The notes under the pieces are model-generated. The model made no database searches and was not told the origin of the DNA. It saw only the letters and a list, made by a program, of their open reading frames with translations. DNA of 64,000 nucleotides from Limoniibacter endophyticus (GTDB lineage Bacteria; Pseudomonadota; Alphaproteobacteria; Rhizobiales; Rhizobiaceae), in contig NZ_BMZO01000002.1 in NCBI RefSeq assembly GCF_014652835.1, positions 248,001-312,000 of the forward strand, read 5' to 3'. Positions 43,304-53,295 of the stretch are shown piece by piece. The stretch's first letter is position 1. Every line of letters begins with the position of its first letter. A program made the translations under genes and the position numbers.

Positions 43304-43536
43304 CATCGGTCGGCTCCGGTTTCGCATTAGACGCTGCAAAGAGATTGCGCGCCATTTGGTTCCGGTTGTGGGTCATGCGGCATTAAGAGTCCAGAATGAT
43401 GGCTCTGCCGCCCACAAAAAATGCCCCTTTACTTGTCGATCATGTGAATCCCGCAATGAAAATCGCAAGCACAGGTGGAGATAACGCGCGGAAACGTCTA
43501 TCTGAATGGAACGTCACCAGATGAAGGGCCTTGTGA

Positions 43537-44649
43537 ATGGACGCGTTCAAGGAGTTTCTCTACAGCGCCGGTCAGCTTCTCAAGCGGGCTGTCGCCTGGC
43601 CTTTCCGGGCACTCTATCATATTTTTCTCCGCCTTGGTTGGATATGGCGCGGTTTGGTTGCTGCCGTTCTGGCGCTTGGTATCTTCCTTTACGGCTATTT
43701 TCTGGTGCAGACGCAGGTTTGGACGAATTTCGAACCAGACTATGTGGAGCGCTATAATTTCTCGGCCAGCAACGCCAATGCTGCGCAAGCTACTCAGCCA
43801 GCGCAGGCGGTTGAAACCGGCGATGCGGCGATCAAGACCTGTGCACCCTCTGCCGTCGTGAACGTTACGGCCGATCTGATCGACTTCAACGTCAATCAGA
43901 ACGCCTGGATCTCCTCCATGCTGCTTTACCGGCTGGGTTTCTTCGGCATGGACTGGGACGACACGCCTTTTATGGACAACAAGGCGTCCTTCCAGCGCGG
44001 TGTCAATCAGGCGATCCGCCGCGTCACGGTCGAACTTGTCGATACGCTTGGGCGCGTGCGTGGCACTTCGCAGATCGACAATAATTTGCAGTCGGCCCGT
44101 GGCAATATGCAATATGACGAGTACAGCTGGTATTTCGGGCTGAGCCCGTTTGGCTTCAAGACGCCGACGCCGAGCTTCCATCGTCAGGCGATCCAGGATT
44201 TGCGCGCCTTCAACGCGCGCCTTGAGCAATGCCTCGTCGTGTTTGACGCGCGGTCGGATAATCTCGTCCAGCTCTTCGACCGCATTGCGAGCGATATTGG
44301 TTCGACGTCCGATATTCTCAGCAGCCAGATTCAGAATAACAGCCGTGGACCATTCGACACGCGCGCCGACGATCGCTTCTGGTTCGCCTATGGTCAGCTT
44401 TATGGCTATTACGGAATTCTGAGAGCGGCTCGCGCCGATTTCGACGTTGTGGTTCGCCAGCGCGACCTTGATCGTATCTGGACGGCAATGGATCAACAGC
44501 TGCGTGCGGGCCTGAACCTGCAGCCATGGATTGTTTCCAACGGTCCTGAGGATGGCTGGTTCATGCCCTCTCACCTGGCAAATATCGGCTTTCACCTTCT
44601 GCGTTTCCGCTCCAATCTCGTGGAAATGCGCTCGATCCTCGATCGATAA
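43537..44649 (+). CDS. DUF2333 membrane protein
   Basis: 370 residues. One membrane helix near residues 37-58 ('WRGLVAAVLALGIFLYGYFL') is followed by a large periplasmic part: 'CAPSAVVNVTADLIDFNVNQNAWISSMLLYRLGFFGMDWDDTPFMDNKASFQRGVNQAIRR' and 'WYFGLSPFGFKTPTPSFHRQAIQDLRAFNARLE', which I recognise as DUF2333. No function is known to me. It stands 33 bp before fhs in the same direction and may be co-transcribed, though no functional link is apparent. Confidence 0.8.
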   Translation: MDAFKEFLYSAGQLLKRAVAWPFRALYHIFLRLGWIWRGLVAAVLALGIFLYGYFLVQTQVWTNFEPDYVERYNFSASNANAAQATQPAQAVETGDAAIKTCAPSAVVNVTADLIDFNVNQNAWISSMLLYRLGFFGMDWDDTPFMDNKASFQRGVNQAIRRVTVELVDTLGRVRGTSQIDNNLQSARGNMQYDEYSWYFGLSPFGFKTPTPSFHRQAIQDLRAFNARLEQCLVVFDARSDNLVQLFDRIASDIGSTSDILSSQIQNNSRGPFDTRADDRFWFAYGQLYGYYGILRAARADFDVVVRQRDLDRIWTAMDQQLRAGLNLQPWIVSNGPEDGWFMPSHLANIGFHLLRFRSNLVEMRSILDR

Positions 44650-44681
44650 AATCAACCAAAAGACTATGAGGGACAAAGAGC

Positions 44682-46361
44682 GTGGCGGAAGATAAAAGCG
44701 ATATTGAAATCGCGCGTGGCGCGTCGTTGAAGCCTATACAGGAAATCGGCGAGGCTTTGGGAATTCCGCCTGCCTCGTTGCTTCCCTACGGCCATGACAA
44801 AGCGAAGATTTCCGCCTCGTTCCTGGGTTCCCTTCAAGATCGCGAAGATGGCAAGCTGATCCTCGTCACGGCGATCAACCCGACGCCCGCAGGCGAGGGC
44901 AAGACGACGACCACCGTGGGCCTTGGTGACGGTCTGCGCCGAATTGGTGAGAATGCGTTGATCTGTGTGCGCGAACCGTCGCTCGGCCCCTGCTTCGGCA
45001 TGAAAGGCGGGGCGGCAGGCGGCGGCTATGCCCAGGTCGTGCCGATGGAGGAAATCAACCTCCATTTTACCGGTGATTTTCACGCGATTACGACGGCGCA
45101 TAATCTGCTTGCGGCCATGATCGACAATCATATCTACTGGGGCAATGCTCTGGATATCGATCCGCGACGTGTTACCTGGCGCCGGGTGATGGATATGAAC
45201 GATCGCGCCTTGCGTGGCGTGGTGACCTCGCTGGGTGGCGTCTCCAATGGCTTTCCGCGCGAAACGGGTTTCGATATCACCGTTGCGTCGGAAATCATGG
45301 CTATCCTCTGCCTTGCCAGCGATCCGGCCGATCTCGAAAAGCGGTTGGGCGATATTGTCATCGGCTATCGTTATGACAAGAGTGCCGTCTACGCCCGGGA
45401 TCTGAATGCGGATGGAGCCATGGCGGTTGTTCTGAAGGAAGCCATACAGCCCAATCTGGTCCAGACCATAGAGAACACGCCTGCATTCGTGCATGGGGGG
45501 CCTTTCGCCAACATCGCCCATGGCTGCAATTCGGTCATCGCTACAAAGGCAGCCTTGAAGCTTGCCGACTACGTCGTGACGGAAGCGGGCTTCGGCGCCG
45601 ATCTCGGCGCAGAAAAATTCTTCAATATCAAATGCCGCAAAGCGGGCTTGCGACCTGCCGCTTCGGTTATTGTCGCCACAGTGCGTGCCTTGAAGATGAA
45701 TGGCGGCGTTGCAAAGGAAGCGCTCGGAGCCGAAGATATTTCAGCGGTTCAGAAGGGATGTTCGAATCTTGGCCGTCATATCGAAAACGTCAGGCAGTTC
45801 GGTGTGCCGGTCATCGTTGCAATCAACCATTTCCACACGGACACTGATGCCGAAATCGACGTGGTAAAGGCATATACGGCCTCGCTTGGGGAAGAAGCAA
45901 TCGTGTGCCGTCACTGGGCACATGGCTCGGCTGGCATTGAGGAGCTGGCGCACAAGGTTGTCGCGGTCGCAAATTCCGGCAAAGCCGATTTCACGCCGCT
46001 CTATCGCGACGAGATCAGCTTGTTCGACAAAATCGAAACGGTGGTGAAGCGCATCTATCATGGTGCGGAAGTCGCCGCGGATGCGCGCGTTCGCGATCAA
46101 TTGGCGGAGTGGGAGAAGGCTGGTTACGGGCATCTGCCTGTCTGCATGGCCAAGACGCAATATTCCTTCTCGACCAATCCTGCCCTGCGTGGCGCGCCTT
46201 CCGGGCACATCGTGCCCGTGCGAGAGGTCCGGCTTTCCGCCGGTGCGGGCTTCGTCGTCGCGATCTGCGGCGAGGTGATGACAATGCCCGGTCTACCGCG
46301 TCATCCTGCCGCTGAACGCATACGGCTTGATGCAGAAGGTCGGATCGAAGGGCTCTTCTAG
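44682..46361 (+). CDS. fhs: Formate-tetrahydrofolate ligase
   Basis: 559 residues starting with GTG (GAGGGAC upstream). '[25 protein letters not shown]' is the ATP-binding loop; '[42 protein letters not shown]' and '[19 protein letters not shown]' are the family signatures. It makes 10-formyl-THF from formate, ATP and THF in the cytosol, supplying purine synthesis. Length is normal. A terminator follows. Confidence 0.96.
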   Translation: MAEDKSDIEIARGASLKPIQEIGEALGIPPASLLPYGHDKAKISASFLGSLQDREDGKLILVTAINPTPAGEGKTTTTVGLGDGLRRIGENALICVREPSLGPCFGMKGGAAGGGYAQVVPMEEINLHFTGDFHAITTAHNLLAAMIDNHIYWGNALDIDPRRVTWRRVMDMNDRALRGVVTSLGGVSNGFPRETGFDITVASEIMAILCLASDPADLEKRLGDIVIGYRYDKSAVYARDLNADGAMAVVLKEAIQPNLVQTIENTPAFVHGGPFANIAHGCNSVIATKAALKLADYVVTEAGFGADLGAEKFFNIKCRKAGLRPAASVIVATVRALKMNGGVAKEALGAEDISAVQKGCSNLGRHIENVRQFGVPVIVAINHFHTDTDAEIDVVKAYTASLGEEAIVCRHWAHGSAGIEELAHKVVAVANSGKADFTPLYRDEISLFDKIETVVKRIYHGAEVAADARVRDQLAEWEKAGYGHLPVCMAKTQYSFSTNPALRGAPSGHIVPVREVRLSAGAGFVVAICGEVMTMPGLPRHPAAERIRLDAEGRIEGLF

Positions 46362-46388
46362 CTTCCTCAATCTCTGAACCAGATTCGA

Positions 46389-46423
46389 AAAGCGGCGTAG
46401 CGTTCCGACCTGCGTCGCTTTTT
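46389..46423 (+). terminator. Terminator of fhs
   Basis: AAAGCGGCG pairs with CGTCGCTTT (one G-T pair) and ends in a T run. It starts 28 bases past the fhs stop. Confidence 0.75.
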
Positions 46424-46481
46424 CGTTCCGCTTTGTCGACCTTGCAGAATTGCATGGTTGCGCTGCAAAATCACGATTGCG

Positions 46482-46502
46482 TTATAAGCCTGCTCATTAT
46501 AA
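46482..46502. promoter_or_regulatory. Operator candidate for the MarR-emrAB operon
   Basis: Two TTATAA words (46482-46487 and 46497-46502) separated by 9 bases form an inverted repeat just before the marR start, a usual place for MarR autorepression. Confidence 0.45.
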
Positions 46503-46505
46503 TGG

Positions 46506-46940
46506 ATGCGTATGAATTGCTGGAAAGAAAAAAGTTTCGCTGCGCTCATCTTCGACGCCAACCGCCTTCTGCATAAGCGGTTCGAGGCGCGGATTGCTAC
46601 GCATGGATTATCCGCGGCGCAATGGCGCCTGCTGGCCAGCCTCGTGCAGGAAGAAGGTGCTGCGCAAGCGCGCCTCGCCCAGCTGCTTGATATTGAGCCG
46701 ATTTCCGTTTCGCGCCTCCTTGACCGGATGGAAAGGGGCGGCTGGATAGAGCGGCGCCCGCATCCGGAAGACCGTCGCATGCGCCTGATCTATGCGACGG
46801 ATCAGGGGCGCGAGGCTTTCGCCGAAATCAAGGCAGTCGCCGCATCGGTCTATGAGGAGGCCCTTGAGGGTCTCAGCGCCCAGGACCGGGAAACGATGCT
46901 GACTGCGCTCGCCACGGTGAACGGAAATCTGAACGAGTAG
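46506..46940 (+). CDS. MarR-family regulator of an efflux operon
   Basis: 144 residues. 'RFEARIATHGLSAAQWRLLASLVQEEGAAQARLAQLLDIEPISVSRLLDRMERGGWIERRPHPEDRRMRLIYATDQG' is a complete MarR winged helix with its wing (PEDRRMR). It is followed 27 bp later by an EmrA-like and an EmrB-like gene, so it probably represses them and is released by a lipophilic or aromatic compound. Two ATGs lie close together (46506 and 46512); the choice is open. Confidence 0.87.
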   Translation: MRMNCWKEKSFAALIFDANRLLHKRFEARIATHGLSAAQWRLLASLVQEEGAAQARLAQLLDIEPISVSRLLDRMERGGWIERRPHPEDRRMRLIYATDQGREAFAEIKAVAASVYEEALEGLSAQDRETMLTALATVNGNLNE

Positions 46941-46967
46941 AAGCGCCTGTCGGCTGCTTGAGGAAGA

Positions 46968-48065
46968 ATGACGATGAACGCCATTTCAAAGATCGAAGAA
47001 GATCAGGCTGTAAATGCTCCAGCTAAGAAAAGAGGCAAGGGCCGCAAAGCTCTGTTTATGCTGGCGTTGCCGCTTGTTCTTGCTGTCGGCGGTGGCTACG
47101 TCTGGGTCACCGGCGGCCGTTTTCAGGAGACGGAGAATGCCAATCTCAAGCAGGTTCGCATCAACGTTGCGGCTGAAATCGGCGGGCGTGTTGTGGAAGT
47201 GGCTGTGCAGGACGGGCAGGAAGTGAGGAAGGGGGATCTGCTCTTTGCGGTTGATGCCGAACCCTATCGCATAGCATTGGCCGAGGCCGAAGCATCGCTT
47301 GCTTCTGCGCGTCTCAGCGTCGAACAGTTACGCGCAGCTTATGGGCAGGCCAAGGCGCAACTCGCCTCCGCACAGAGCGACCTTACCTTTGCGCGCGCGC
47401 AGTCCGAACGCGAGAACTCGCTTCTGGCGCGCGGTGTTTCGACCCATTCCAGCGCGGATCAAGCTACGCGCGACCTGGCGCGTGCAACGCAGGCCGTAAG
47501 CGTCGCGCAACAAGCACTCGATGGCGCAGCCGCCGCTCTTGGTGGTAATCCGGATTCGCCCGTCGATCAGCATCCGAGTGTGCTGGCCGCGAAAGCCGCG
47601 CTCGACAAGGCGCAATATCAACTCGATCATACGGTCGTTCACGCTTCTGCCGACGGCATTGTTTACCAGGCCTCCTCCTTCCGCGAGGGCCAGTTCGTTA
47701 ATGCCGGCACGTCGACCTTCGCTCTGGTGGAGACGCAGCACAGCTGGATCGATGCCAATTTCAAGGAAACGCAACTCACGCATATGCAGGTTGGTCAGCC
47801 GGCGGAGCTTGAACTTGACGTCTATCCGGGGCGCAAATTAGAGGCGGAAGTGACGTCGATTGGTGCCGGAACAGGGGCGGAGTTTTCCCTGCTTCCGGCG
47901 CAGAACGCGACCGGCAACTGGGTCAAGGTCACGCAGCGTATCCCCGTTCGCGTTGAACTGAAGGATCCGGATGAGGCAATCATTCTGCGCACAGGTATGA
48001 GCGCCACCGTCACCGTCGATACTGGCGTGGCTCGCGGTTTCAAGAGTCTTTTCAACTGGTTCTGA
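46968..48065 (+). CDS. emrA: HlyD/EmrA-family membrane-fusion protein
   Basis: 365 residues. A basic N-terminus, one membrane helix (about residues 27-45, 'ALFMLALPLVLAVGGGYVWV'), then lipoyl halves ('INVAAEIGGRVVEVAVQDGQEVRKGDLLFAVDAEPYRIAL') around a coiled-coil hairpin, and a beta-barrel end. It links the EmrB pump to an outer-membrane channel. An ATG six bases later (46974) is spaced better from the GAGGA site. It is followed 68 bp later by emrB. EmrA is the closest name; the true orthology is uncertain. Confidence 0.87.
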   Translation: MTMNAISKIEEDQAVNAPAKKRGKGRKALFMLALPLVLAVGGGYVWVTGGRFQETENANLKQVRINVAAEIGGRVVEVAVQDGQEVRKGDLLFAVDAEPYRIALAEAEASLASARLSVEQLRAAYGQAKAQLASAQSDLTFARAQSERENSLLARGVSTHSSADQATRDLARATQAVSVAQQALDGAAAALGGNPDSPVDQHPSVLAAKAALDKAQYQLDHTVVHASADGIVYQASSFREGQFVNAGTSTFALVETQHSWIDANFKETQLTHMQVGQPAELELDVYPGRKLEAEVTSIGAGTGAEFSLLPAQNATGNWVKVTQRIPVRVELKDPDEAIILRTGMSATVTVDTGVARGFKSLFNWF

Positions 48066-48133
48066 CACTGTCCGAAAACTCGATTCAATAAGTTCATGCG
48101 GCGCATAATCTTTGTGCTGCGGAGAATAAGCAT

Positions 48134-49672
48134 ATGAGTGCGAGCGCAACTTCCGCATCCGATGCCCCCGTTTTGCGGCGTGGGCTCATCACCATTTCGG
48201 TGATGCTTGCTACCATCATGCAGGTGCTCGACACGACCATCGCCAATGTCGCTCTGCCCGACATGGTAGGTGATCTGGACGCCTCGCAGGATACGATCAA
48301 CTGGGTGCTGACGTCCTATATCGTTGCAGCCGCCATTGCCACGCCTGTGACGGGATGGCTTGCCGACCGCTTTGGCCGACGTGAACTTTTCCTCACCTGC
48401 ATTGTCGGCTTCACTGCAACGTCGCTTATGTGCGGCATGGCCTGGAGCCTGCCGTCCATGGTGGGCTTTCGCCTTCTGCAAGGTCTGTTCGGCGCTTCTA
48501 TCGTTCCGTTGTCGCAAACCTTCCTGCTGGATATCAACCCGAAGGAAAAGCATGGCCAGGCAATGGCGATGTGGGGTGCCGGCATCATGGTCGGCCCGAT
48601 CATCGGTCCGACGCTGGGCGGTTGGCTCACCGAGACGCTCGGCTGGCGCTGGGTCTTTCTCGTCAACCTGCCCATCGGCATCATCGCGTTTCTCGGTTGC
48701 GTGACTTCGCTTCCCGCTGTTGCCAGGCGCGCGCGCGGCTTCGACTTCTTTGGCTTTGCCATGCTGTCGCTTGGCGTCGGCGCCCTGCAGCTCATGCTGG
48801 ATCGGGGAGCGGAGGTGGACTGGTTTTCGGCAGTGGAAATTTGGATCGAGCTTGGCCTGTGCCTCACCGGTTTCTGGGTTTTCACCATGCATCTGGCGAT
48901 GAATCGCGACACGTTCATCGACCCGAAAATCTTCGCCGACCGCAACTTCCTGACGGGCCTCGTCTTCATCTTCATCATCGGCATCATTCTTCTCGCAAGC
49001 CTTGCCTTGCTTCCGCCAATGCTGTCGAAGCTGTTCAACCATCCCACGATCCTGACGGGTCTCGTCATGGCCCCGCGCGGCGTCGGCACGATGATCTCGA
49101 TGATTCTCGTGGGGCGGCTGGTGCAGCTCATCGACGCGCGTGTCCTGGTTGTTGCGGGGTTGTCGCTGACTTCGCTTTCTCTTTATATGATGAGCGGGTT
49201 TTCGCCGCAGATGGACGATCACCTCATCATCTGGTCCGGCGTCATCCAGGGGCTTGGCCTGGGGCTTGTCTTCGTTCCTCTGTCCACGGTCGCTTTCGCC
49301 ACGCTCCCGTCAAATTTTCGTACCGACGCGGCGAGTTTGTTCTCTCTTGTACGGAATCTGGGTTCCTCCATCGGTATCTCGATGGTCACCGTTCTTTTGA
49401 CGCGCAATACGCAGATCAACCATTCCGAACTGTCGCAGTTCGTCAATCCGTTCAACCCGAATCTGCGGGCGCTCTCGCCTCAGGCGGCACAGGGCGATCC
49501 GTCGGCACTGTCGACGATTGACCAACTCGTCAATCAACAGGCGCTGATGATTTCTTACGTAAACGATTTCAAGCTGATGATGGTAGTTACCCTTTGTGCA
49601 ATCCCGCTTGCCTTACTCCTGCGCAAGCCGAAGGCAAGTGCAGGCGAAGCCCCGCAGGTGCATATGGATTAG
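48134..49672 (+). CDS. emrB: EmrB-type MFS multidrug exporter (DHA2, 14 helices)
   Basis: 512 residues with about 14 hydrophobic segments. 'MLATIMQVLDTTIANVALPDMVGDLDASQDTINWVLTSYIVAAAIATPVTGWLADRFGRRELFL' is the DHA2 start with motif A (GWLADRFGRR); 'AGIMVGPIIGPTLGGWL' is motif C of exporters. A GGAGAATAAG site precedes the ATG. With the fusion protein and MarR repressor it forms a proton-driven drug efflux operon. A 466-codon frame on the other strand is a shadow. Confidence 0.9.
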   Translation: MSASATSASDAPVLRRGLITISVMLATIMQVLDTTIANVALPDMVGDLDASQDTINWVLTSYIVAAAIATPVTGWLADRFGRRELFLTCIVGFTATSLMCGMAWSLPSMVGFRLLQGLFGASIVPLSQTFLLDINPKEKHGQAMAMWGAGIMVGPIIGPTLGGWLTETLGWRWVFLVNLPIGIIAFLGCVTSLPAVARRARGFDFFGFAMLSLGVGALQLMLDRGAEVDWFSAVEIWIELGLCLTGFWVFTMHLAMNRDTFIDPKIFADRNFLTGLVFIFIIGIILLASLALLPPMLSKLFNHPTILTGLVMAPRGVGTMISMILVGRLVQLIDARVLVVAGLSLTSLSLYMMSGFSPQMDDHLIIWSGVIQGLGLGLVFVPLSTVAFATLPSNFRTDAASLFSLVRNLGSSIGISMVTVLLTRNTQINHSELSQFVNPFNPNLRALSPQAAQGDPSALSTIDQLVNQQALMISYVNDFKLMMVVTLCAIPLALLLRKPKASAGEAPQVHMD

Positions 49673-49731
49673 GAGTGCCGGTAGTCCGCGTCGCTCTACA
49701 TTACTGGCAGGAATTATGCATGTTTTCCCGA

Positions 49732-49760
49732 TTGCGCTCTCCCTTTCCTCGCGCTATGAC
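49732..49760 (+). promoter_or_regulatory. Promoter candidate of the trp leader
   Basis: TTGCGC, 17 bases, TATGAC. Transcription would start about seven bases later, at or next to the A of the leader ATG (49768). A leaderless trpL of this kind is known in Sinorhizobium. Confidence 0.55.
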
Positions 49761-49767
49761 TTCGCCC

Positions 49768-49815
49768 ATGAACACACGTATCGCAAATAGCAAGCTTTGG
49801 TGGTGGGGTCGCTGA
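49768..49815 (+). CDS. trpL: trp leader peptide TrpL
   Basis: A 15-residue frame, MNTRIANSKLWWWGR, with three consecutive TGG codons followed by Gly-Arg and stop. The rhizobial leader peptide peTrpL also ends in W-W-W-x-R. Ribosome stalling at the Trp codons when charged tRNA-Trp is scarce decides which of the following hairpins forms, and so whether trpE(G) is transcribed. No ribosome site precedes it, which fits a leaderless start. In S. meliloti the leader RNA and peptide also act in trans on other genes; that role here is inference. Confidence 0.93.
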   Translation: MNTRIANSKLWWWGR

Positions 49816-49887
49816 CAGCGGCTCGACTTACTTGCATGTGCGCGTAAGAAATCAGGCCGCTACGGAATATCCGGGCGGCTTTTTGTT
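49808..49887 (+). terminator. trp attenuator
   Basis: Three alternative pairings: 1:2 GTCGCT (49808-49813) with AGCGGC (49817-49822), overlapping the leader stop; antiterminator 2:3 AGCGGCT (49817-49823) with GGCCGCT (49855-49861); terminator 3:4 GGCCGC (49855-49860) with GCGGCT (49875-49880), with an inner CGGA/TCCG stem, followed by a T-rich tail (TTTTTGTTT). Confidence 0.9.
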
Positions 49888-49940
49888 TGACGCGAGAAGA
49901 CCTTCCCCGGACCCAGGCATCATGATCGAGAGGGAATGGC

Positions 49941-52130
49941 ATGGCAACTCAGCAGGATATGGTACAGCCCCACGCATTCGAAACGGACGGTGGCGTTCGC
50001 GTCGAACGCACGCGTCGGAACGTGACGTATGCGAATGCACTGGACAGCTATATCGACGGATTGAACGAGCGTCGCGGCGCGGTCTTTTCATCCAATTACG
50101 AATATCCTGGCCGCTATACCCGGTGGGATGCGGCCATCATCGATCCGCCGCTAGTCATTTCCTCGCGCGGTCGCGTATTGCGCATCGAGGCTTTGAATGT
50201 CCGAGGCGAACAGTTGCTGAAGGGTATTGTCCCGGTTGTCACAGGGCTTGAAGCGGTCAGCGTCACCGAACAAGGTGCGACGAAACTCATCATTTCGATC
50301 GCCGAGCCGGAAGGTCCGGTACTGGAAGAAGAGCGTTCGCGGGTTCCCTCCGTTTTCAGTGTGCTGCGCGCTGTTGTTTCGCTCTTCAAGTCGCCTGAAG
50401 ACGGAAATCTCGGACTCTACGGCGCCTTCGGCTATGATCTGGCCTTCCAGTTCGATCCGATTGCTCTGAAGCTTGATCGGAAGGAAAGCCAGCGCGATCT
50501 CGTGCTTTACCTGCCGGACGAAGTGTTGGTGGTCGATCATTATCAGGCGTTGGCCTGGGTCGATGCCTATGAATTTTCCGGTGACACCTTCGATACGAAG
50601 GGACATGCGCGCGGCGGTGCTTCCGAACCTTTCCGCAAGGCCGAAAGCATTCCGGCAACCGGTGATCACAGACCGGGTGAGTTTGCCCGTCTCGTAGACA
50701 AGGCCAAGGAAAGCTTCAAGCGCGGCGATCTTTTCGAGGTCGTGCCGGGGCAGATGTTTTACGAGCGCGTCGAGAACAAGCCGTCTGACATTTCGCGCAA
50801 GTTGAAAAGTATCAATCCGTCGCCCTATTCCTTCTTCATCAATCTGGGTGAGCAGGAATATCTGATTGGAGCCTCGCCGGAAATGTTCGTGCGGGTCAAT
50901 GGCCGGCGCGTCGAGACCTGCCCGATTTCCGGTACCATCAAACGCGGCCGCGATGCCATTGAGGACAGCGAGCAGATACTCAAGCTGCTCAACTCGAAAA
51001 AGGACGAGTCCGAACTCACCATGTGTTCGGACGTCGATCGCAACGACAAGTCCAGAGTATGCGAGCCGGGTTCTGTGCGTGTCATCGGCCGTCGTCAGAT
51101 CGAAATCTATTCGCGCCTGATCCACACTGTGGATCATATAGAAGGGCGTCTGCGTGAAGGCATGGATGCGTTCGATGCCTTTCTCTCGCATGCCTGGGCC
51201 GTTACCGTAACGGGTGCGCCGAAGCTCTGGGCGATGCGTTTTATCGAGAACCATGAGAAAAGCGCGCGTGCCTGGTATGGCGGTGCTATCGGCATGGTCA
51301 ATTTCAACGGCGATATGAATACGGGACTGACGCTGCGCACCATCCGCATTCAGGATGGTATCGGCGAGGTGCGGGCAGGGGCGACGCTTCTGCACGATTC
51401 CGACCCGATGGAAGAAGAACGGGAAACCGAGCTGAAGGCATCGGCTATGCTGACGGCGATCAGGGAGGCAGGCGTGCAGGAAAAGAGTGCTGCTCAGGCA
51501 ACCAAGGAAAAACCCGGTGAAGGCGTTTCGATCCTGTTGATCGATCACGAGGATTCATTCGTGCATACGCTTGCCAATTATTTCCGCCAGACCGGTGCAC
51601 AGGTCACGACTGTGCGCCCCCCGCTGACCGACGCGGTGTTCGAGAGTGTCAATCCTGATCTCGTTGTGCTGTCGCCTGGACCCGGCTCCCCGACCGATTT
51701 CGACTGCAAGACCTCGATCCGCCAGGCACGTGCGCGCAATCTGCCGATCTTCGGTGTTTGCCTCGGCCTCCAGGCGCTGGCGGAAGCTTATGGCGGCGAG
51801 CTGCGGCATCTGCACGTGCCGATGCATGGCAAGCCCTCCCGCATCCGCATCGTCGATCCGGGAATCGTCTTTGCCGGCCTGCCGCAGGAGGTCACCGTGG
51901 GACGTTATCATTCGATTTTTGCAGATAGTGAGCGTCTGCCCTCGGAGTTCGTGGTGACGGCGGAAACGGCAGACGGTGTTATCATGGGCATAGAGCATAA
52001 GTCGGAGCCGGTTGCGGCTGTGCAATTCCACCCTGAATCGATCATGACGCTCGGTCAGGATGCCGGCATGAAGATGATCGAGAACGTCGTCGCGAATCTG
52101 CCGAAGCTGGCTAGGCGCAAGGCGGCGTGA
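49941..52130 (+). CDS. trpE(G): Fused anthranilate synthase TrpE-TrpG
   Basis: 729 residues: TrpE (about 1-510) joined by a short polar linker to TrpG (about 530-729). The TrpE core has '[14 protein letters not shown]', '[29 protein letters not shown]' and '[23 protein letters not shown]'. The glutaminase part has the nucleophile C607 (GVCLGLQ) and H697/E699 (FHPES). It converts chorismate and glutamine to anthranilate, the first step of tryptophan synthesis, with Trp feedback. The fusion is usual in Rhizobiales. It is controlled by the attenuator just upstream. Confidence 0.96.
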   Translation: MATQQDMVQPHAFETDGGVRVERTRRNVTYANALDSYIDGLNERRGAVFSSNYEYPGRYTRWDAAIIDPPLVISSRGRVLRIEALNVRGEQLLKGIVPVVTGLEAVSVTEQGATKLIISIAEPEGPVLEEERSRVPSVFSVLRAVVSLFKSPEDGNLGLYGAFGYDLAFQFDPIALKLDRKESQRDLVLYLPDEVLVVDHYQALAWVDAYEFSGDTFDTKGHARGGASEPFRKAESIPATGDHRPGEFARLVDKAKESFKRGDLFEVVPGQMFYERVENKPSDISRKLKSINPSPYSFFINLGEQEYLIGASPEMFVRVNGRRVETCPISGTIKRGRDAIEDSEQILKLLNSKKDESELTMCSDVDRNDKSRVCEPGSVRVIGRRQIEIYSRLIHTVDHIEGRLREGMDAFDAFLSHAWAVTVTGAPKLWAMRFIENHEKSARAWYGGAIGMVNFNGDMNTGLTLRTIRIQDGIGEVRAGATLLHDSDPMEEERETELKASAMLTAIREAGVQEKSAAQATKEKPGEGVSILLIDHEDSFVHTLANYFRQTGAQVTTVRPPLTDAVFESVNPDLVVLSPGPGSPTDFDCKTSIRQARARNLPIFGVCLGLQALAEAYGGELRHLHVPMHGKPSRIRIVDPGIVFAGLPQEVTVGRYHSIFADSERLPSEFVVTAETADGVIMGIEHKSEPVAAVQFHPESIMTLGQDAGMKMIENVVANLPKLARRKAA

Positions 52131-52142
52131 GATCATGTCTGT

Positions 52143-52252
52143 CAGGGTCTGTTAACCCTGCGCGATGATGGGGAGGAACTGGCCAAGCCCAGCATCCCCA
52201 TCACTGCGCCAGCTCAACCCCGCCTTCTCGTTAGGGGTACCGGGGTGATTTT
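52143..52252 (+). other. Structured intergenic RNA candidate between trpE(G) and the CDF gene
   Basis: Three hairpins in a row. CAGGGT-6 nt-ACCCTG (52143-52160). A long one with GATGGGGA/TCCCCATC (52167-52174 with 52195-52202), inner CTGG/CCAG and outer GCGC/GCGC. Then ACCCCG/CGGGGT (52217-52222 with 52241-52246) enclosing CCT/AGG and followed by GATTTT, which could terminate transcription. This may be the trpE(G) terminator region, a small RNA, or a metal-sensing leader of the CDF gene. I match it to no known class. Confidence 0.4.
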
Positions 52253-52380
52253 CTTACGAATGGCTAAACCCAGACGCGGCGAGCAGTGCACCTGCCGCGT
52301 AGCAGCTTTTCGCGTTGAACTTCTTGTGTTCGGGCGGACAAAAGCCTAGCAAGCGCTCATTGACTTGCACGAGGGAAGAC

Positions 52381-53295
52381 ATGTCCGAGGCCAACCAAAC
52401 AGTTCAGCGGCTCGCGCTTTGGTCTATTGCCGTCGGAATTATCGTCCTGGCCTTGAAGACCTTCGCCTGGTGGCTTACCGGGTCGATCGCGCTCTATTCA
52501 GACGCTCTGGAATCCATCGTCAATGTCGTGGCCTCGCTGGCAGCCTGGTATGCTATTCGCGTCAGCCACATGCCAGCCGACAAGGACCATCCGTTCGGTC
52601 ATCACAAGGCGGAGTATTTTTCTGCCGTGCTTGAAGGCGTGCTGATCGTTCTCGCGGCGCTCCTCATCCTCATGGAGGTTTGGAAAGCGTGGCAGATCCC
52701 GGCTGTCGCACTCGATCAGCCATGGGAAGGCATGGCGGTGAATAGCCTTGCCACTGCTGTGAATTTCTTCTGGGCGCAGGTCCTGCTTCGTGCCGGTCGC
52801 AAGCATCGTTCACCAGCCCTGAGCGCTGATGGACGCCACATCATGACGGACGTGGTCACGTCCGTCGGTGTCCTGGCAGGCCTCATCGGCGCGGTTCTTA
52901 CAGGGTGGCTTGTCCTCGACACGTTGCTGGCGCTCGTCGTTGCACTCAACATTCTCTGGCAGGGCGGGCATGTCATCGCCTCCTCCCTGAACGGCCTGAT
53001 GGATGCGGCGGTCGATACCGAAGATCACATGAAGATCCGCGATATTATTTCGGCCAATGCTGAAGGCGCGCTGGAGGTGCACGACCTGAAGACCCGTATC
53101 GCGGGGCGAGCGACCTTCATCGAATTTCATCTGGTTGTGGATGCTGGCATGACCGTTGGTGACGCGCATGTCATCTGTGACCGGATTGAAGCGGCGCTCG
53201 AAGCCGAGATCGAGGATGCACGCATTCATATCCATGTCGAACCGGAGGAGGAGGCGAAGCTTCCACCCGGTACAAGCGCGGTGCCTTTTGCCTGA
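52381..53295 (+). CDS. Cation diffusion facilitator family transporter
   Basis: 304 residues, six helices and a cytosolic C-terminal domain ('DIISANAEGALEVHDLKTRIAGRATFIEFHLVVDAGMTVGDAHVICDRIEAALEAEIEDARIHIHVEPE'). The transport site reads 'LYSDALESIVN' in helix 2 and 'HIMTDVVTSVG' (HxxxD) in helix 5. The residue four after the first Asp is Ser where FieF has Asp, so the metal preference is uncertain (Fe, Zn or Mn). GAGGGAAG precedes the ATG. The next gene overlaps its stop by one base (TGATG). Confidence 0.88.
   Translation: MSEANQTVQRLALWSIAVGIIVLALKTFAWWLTGSIALYSDALESIVNVVASLAAWYAIRVSHMPADKDHPFGHHKAEYFSAVLEGVLIVLAALLILMEVWKAWQIPAVALDQPWEGMAVNSLATAVNFFWAQVLLRAGRKHRSPALSADGRHIMTDVVTSVGVLAGLIGAVLTGWLVLDTLLALVVALNILWQGGHVIASSLNGLMDAAVDTEDHMKIRDIISANAEGALEVHDLKTRIAGRATFIEFHLVVDAGMTVGDAHVICDRIEAALEAEIEDARIHIHVEPEEEAKLPPGTSAVPFA

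Noticed and set aside
47822-49222. 466-codon frame opposite emrA/emrB
   Set aside because: It is antisense read-through of a GC-rich gene with unnatural composition (many H, R, D). The sense protein is a clear MFS exporter.
50151-51548. 465-codon frame opposite trpE(G)
   Set aside because: Same reason: shadow of a well-conserved gene on the plus strand.
52131-52380. Known riboswitch (NiCo or yybP-ykoY type) before the cation exporter gene
   Set aside because: I could not match the conserved core of either class; kept only as an unassigned structured region.
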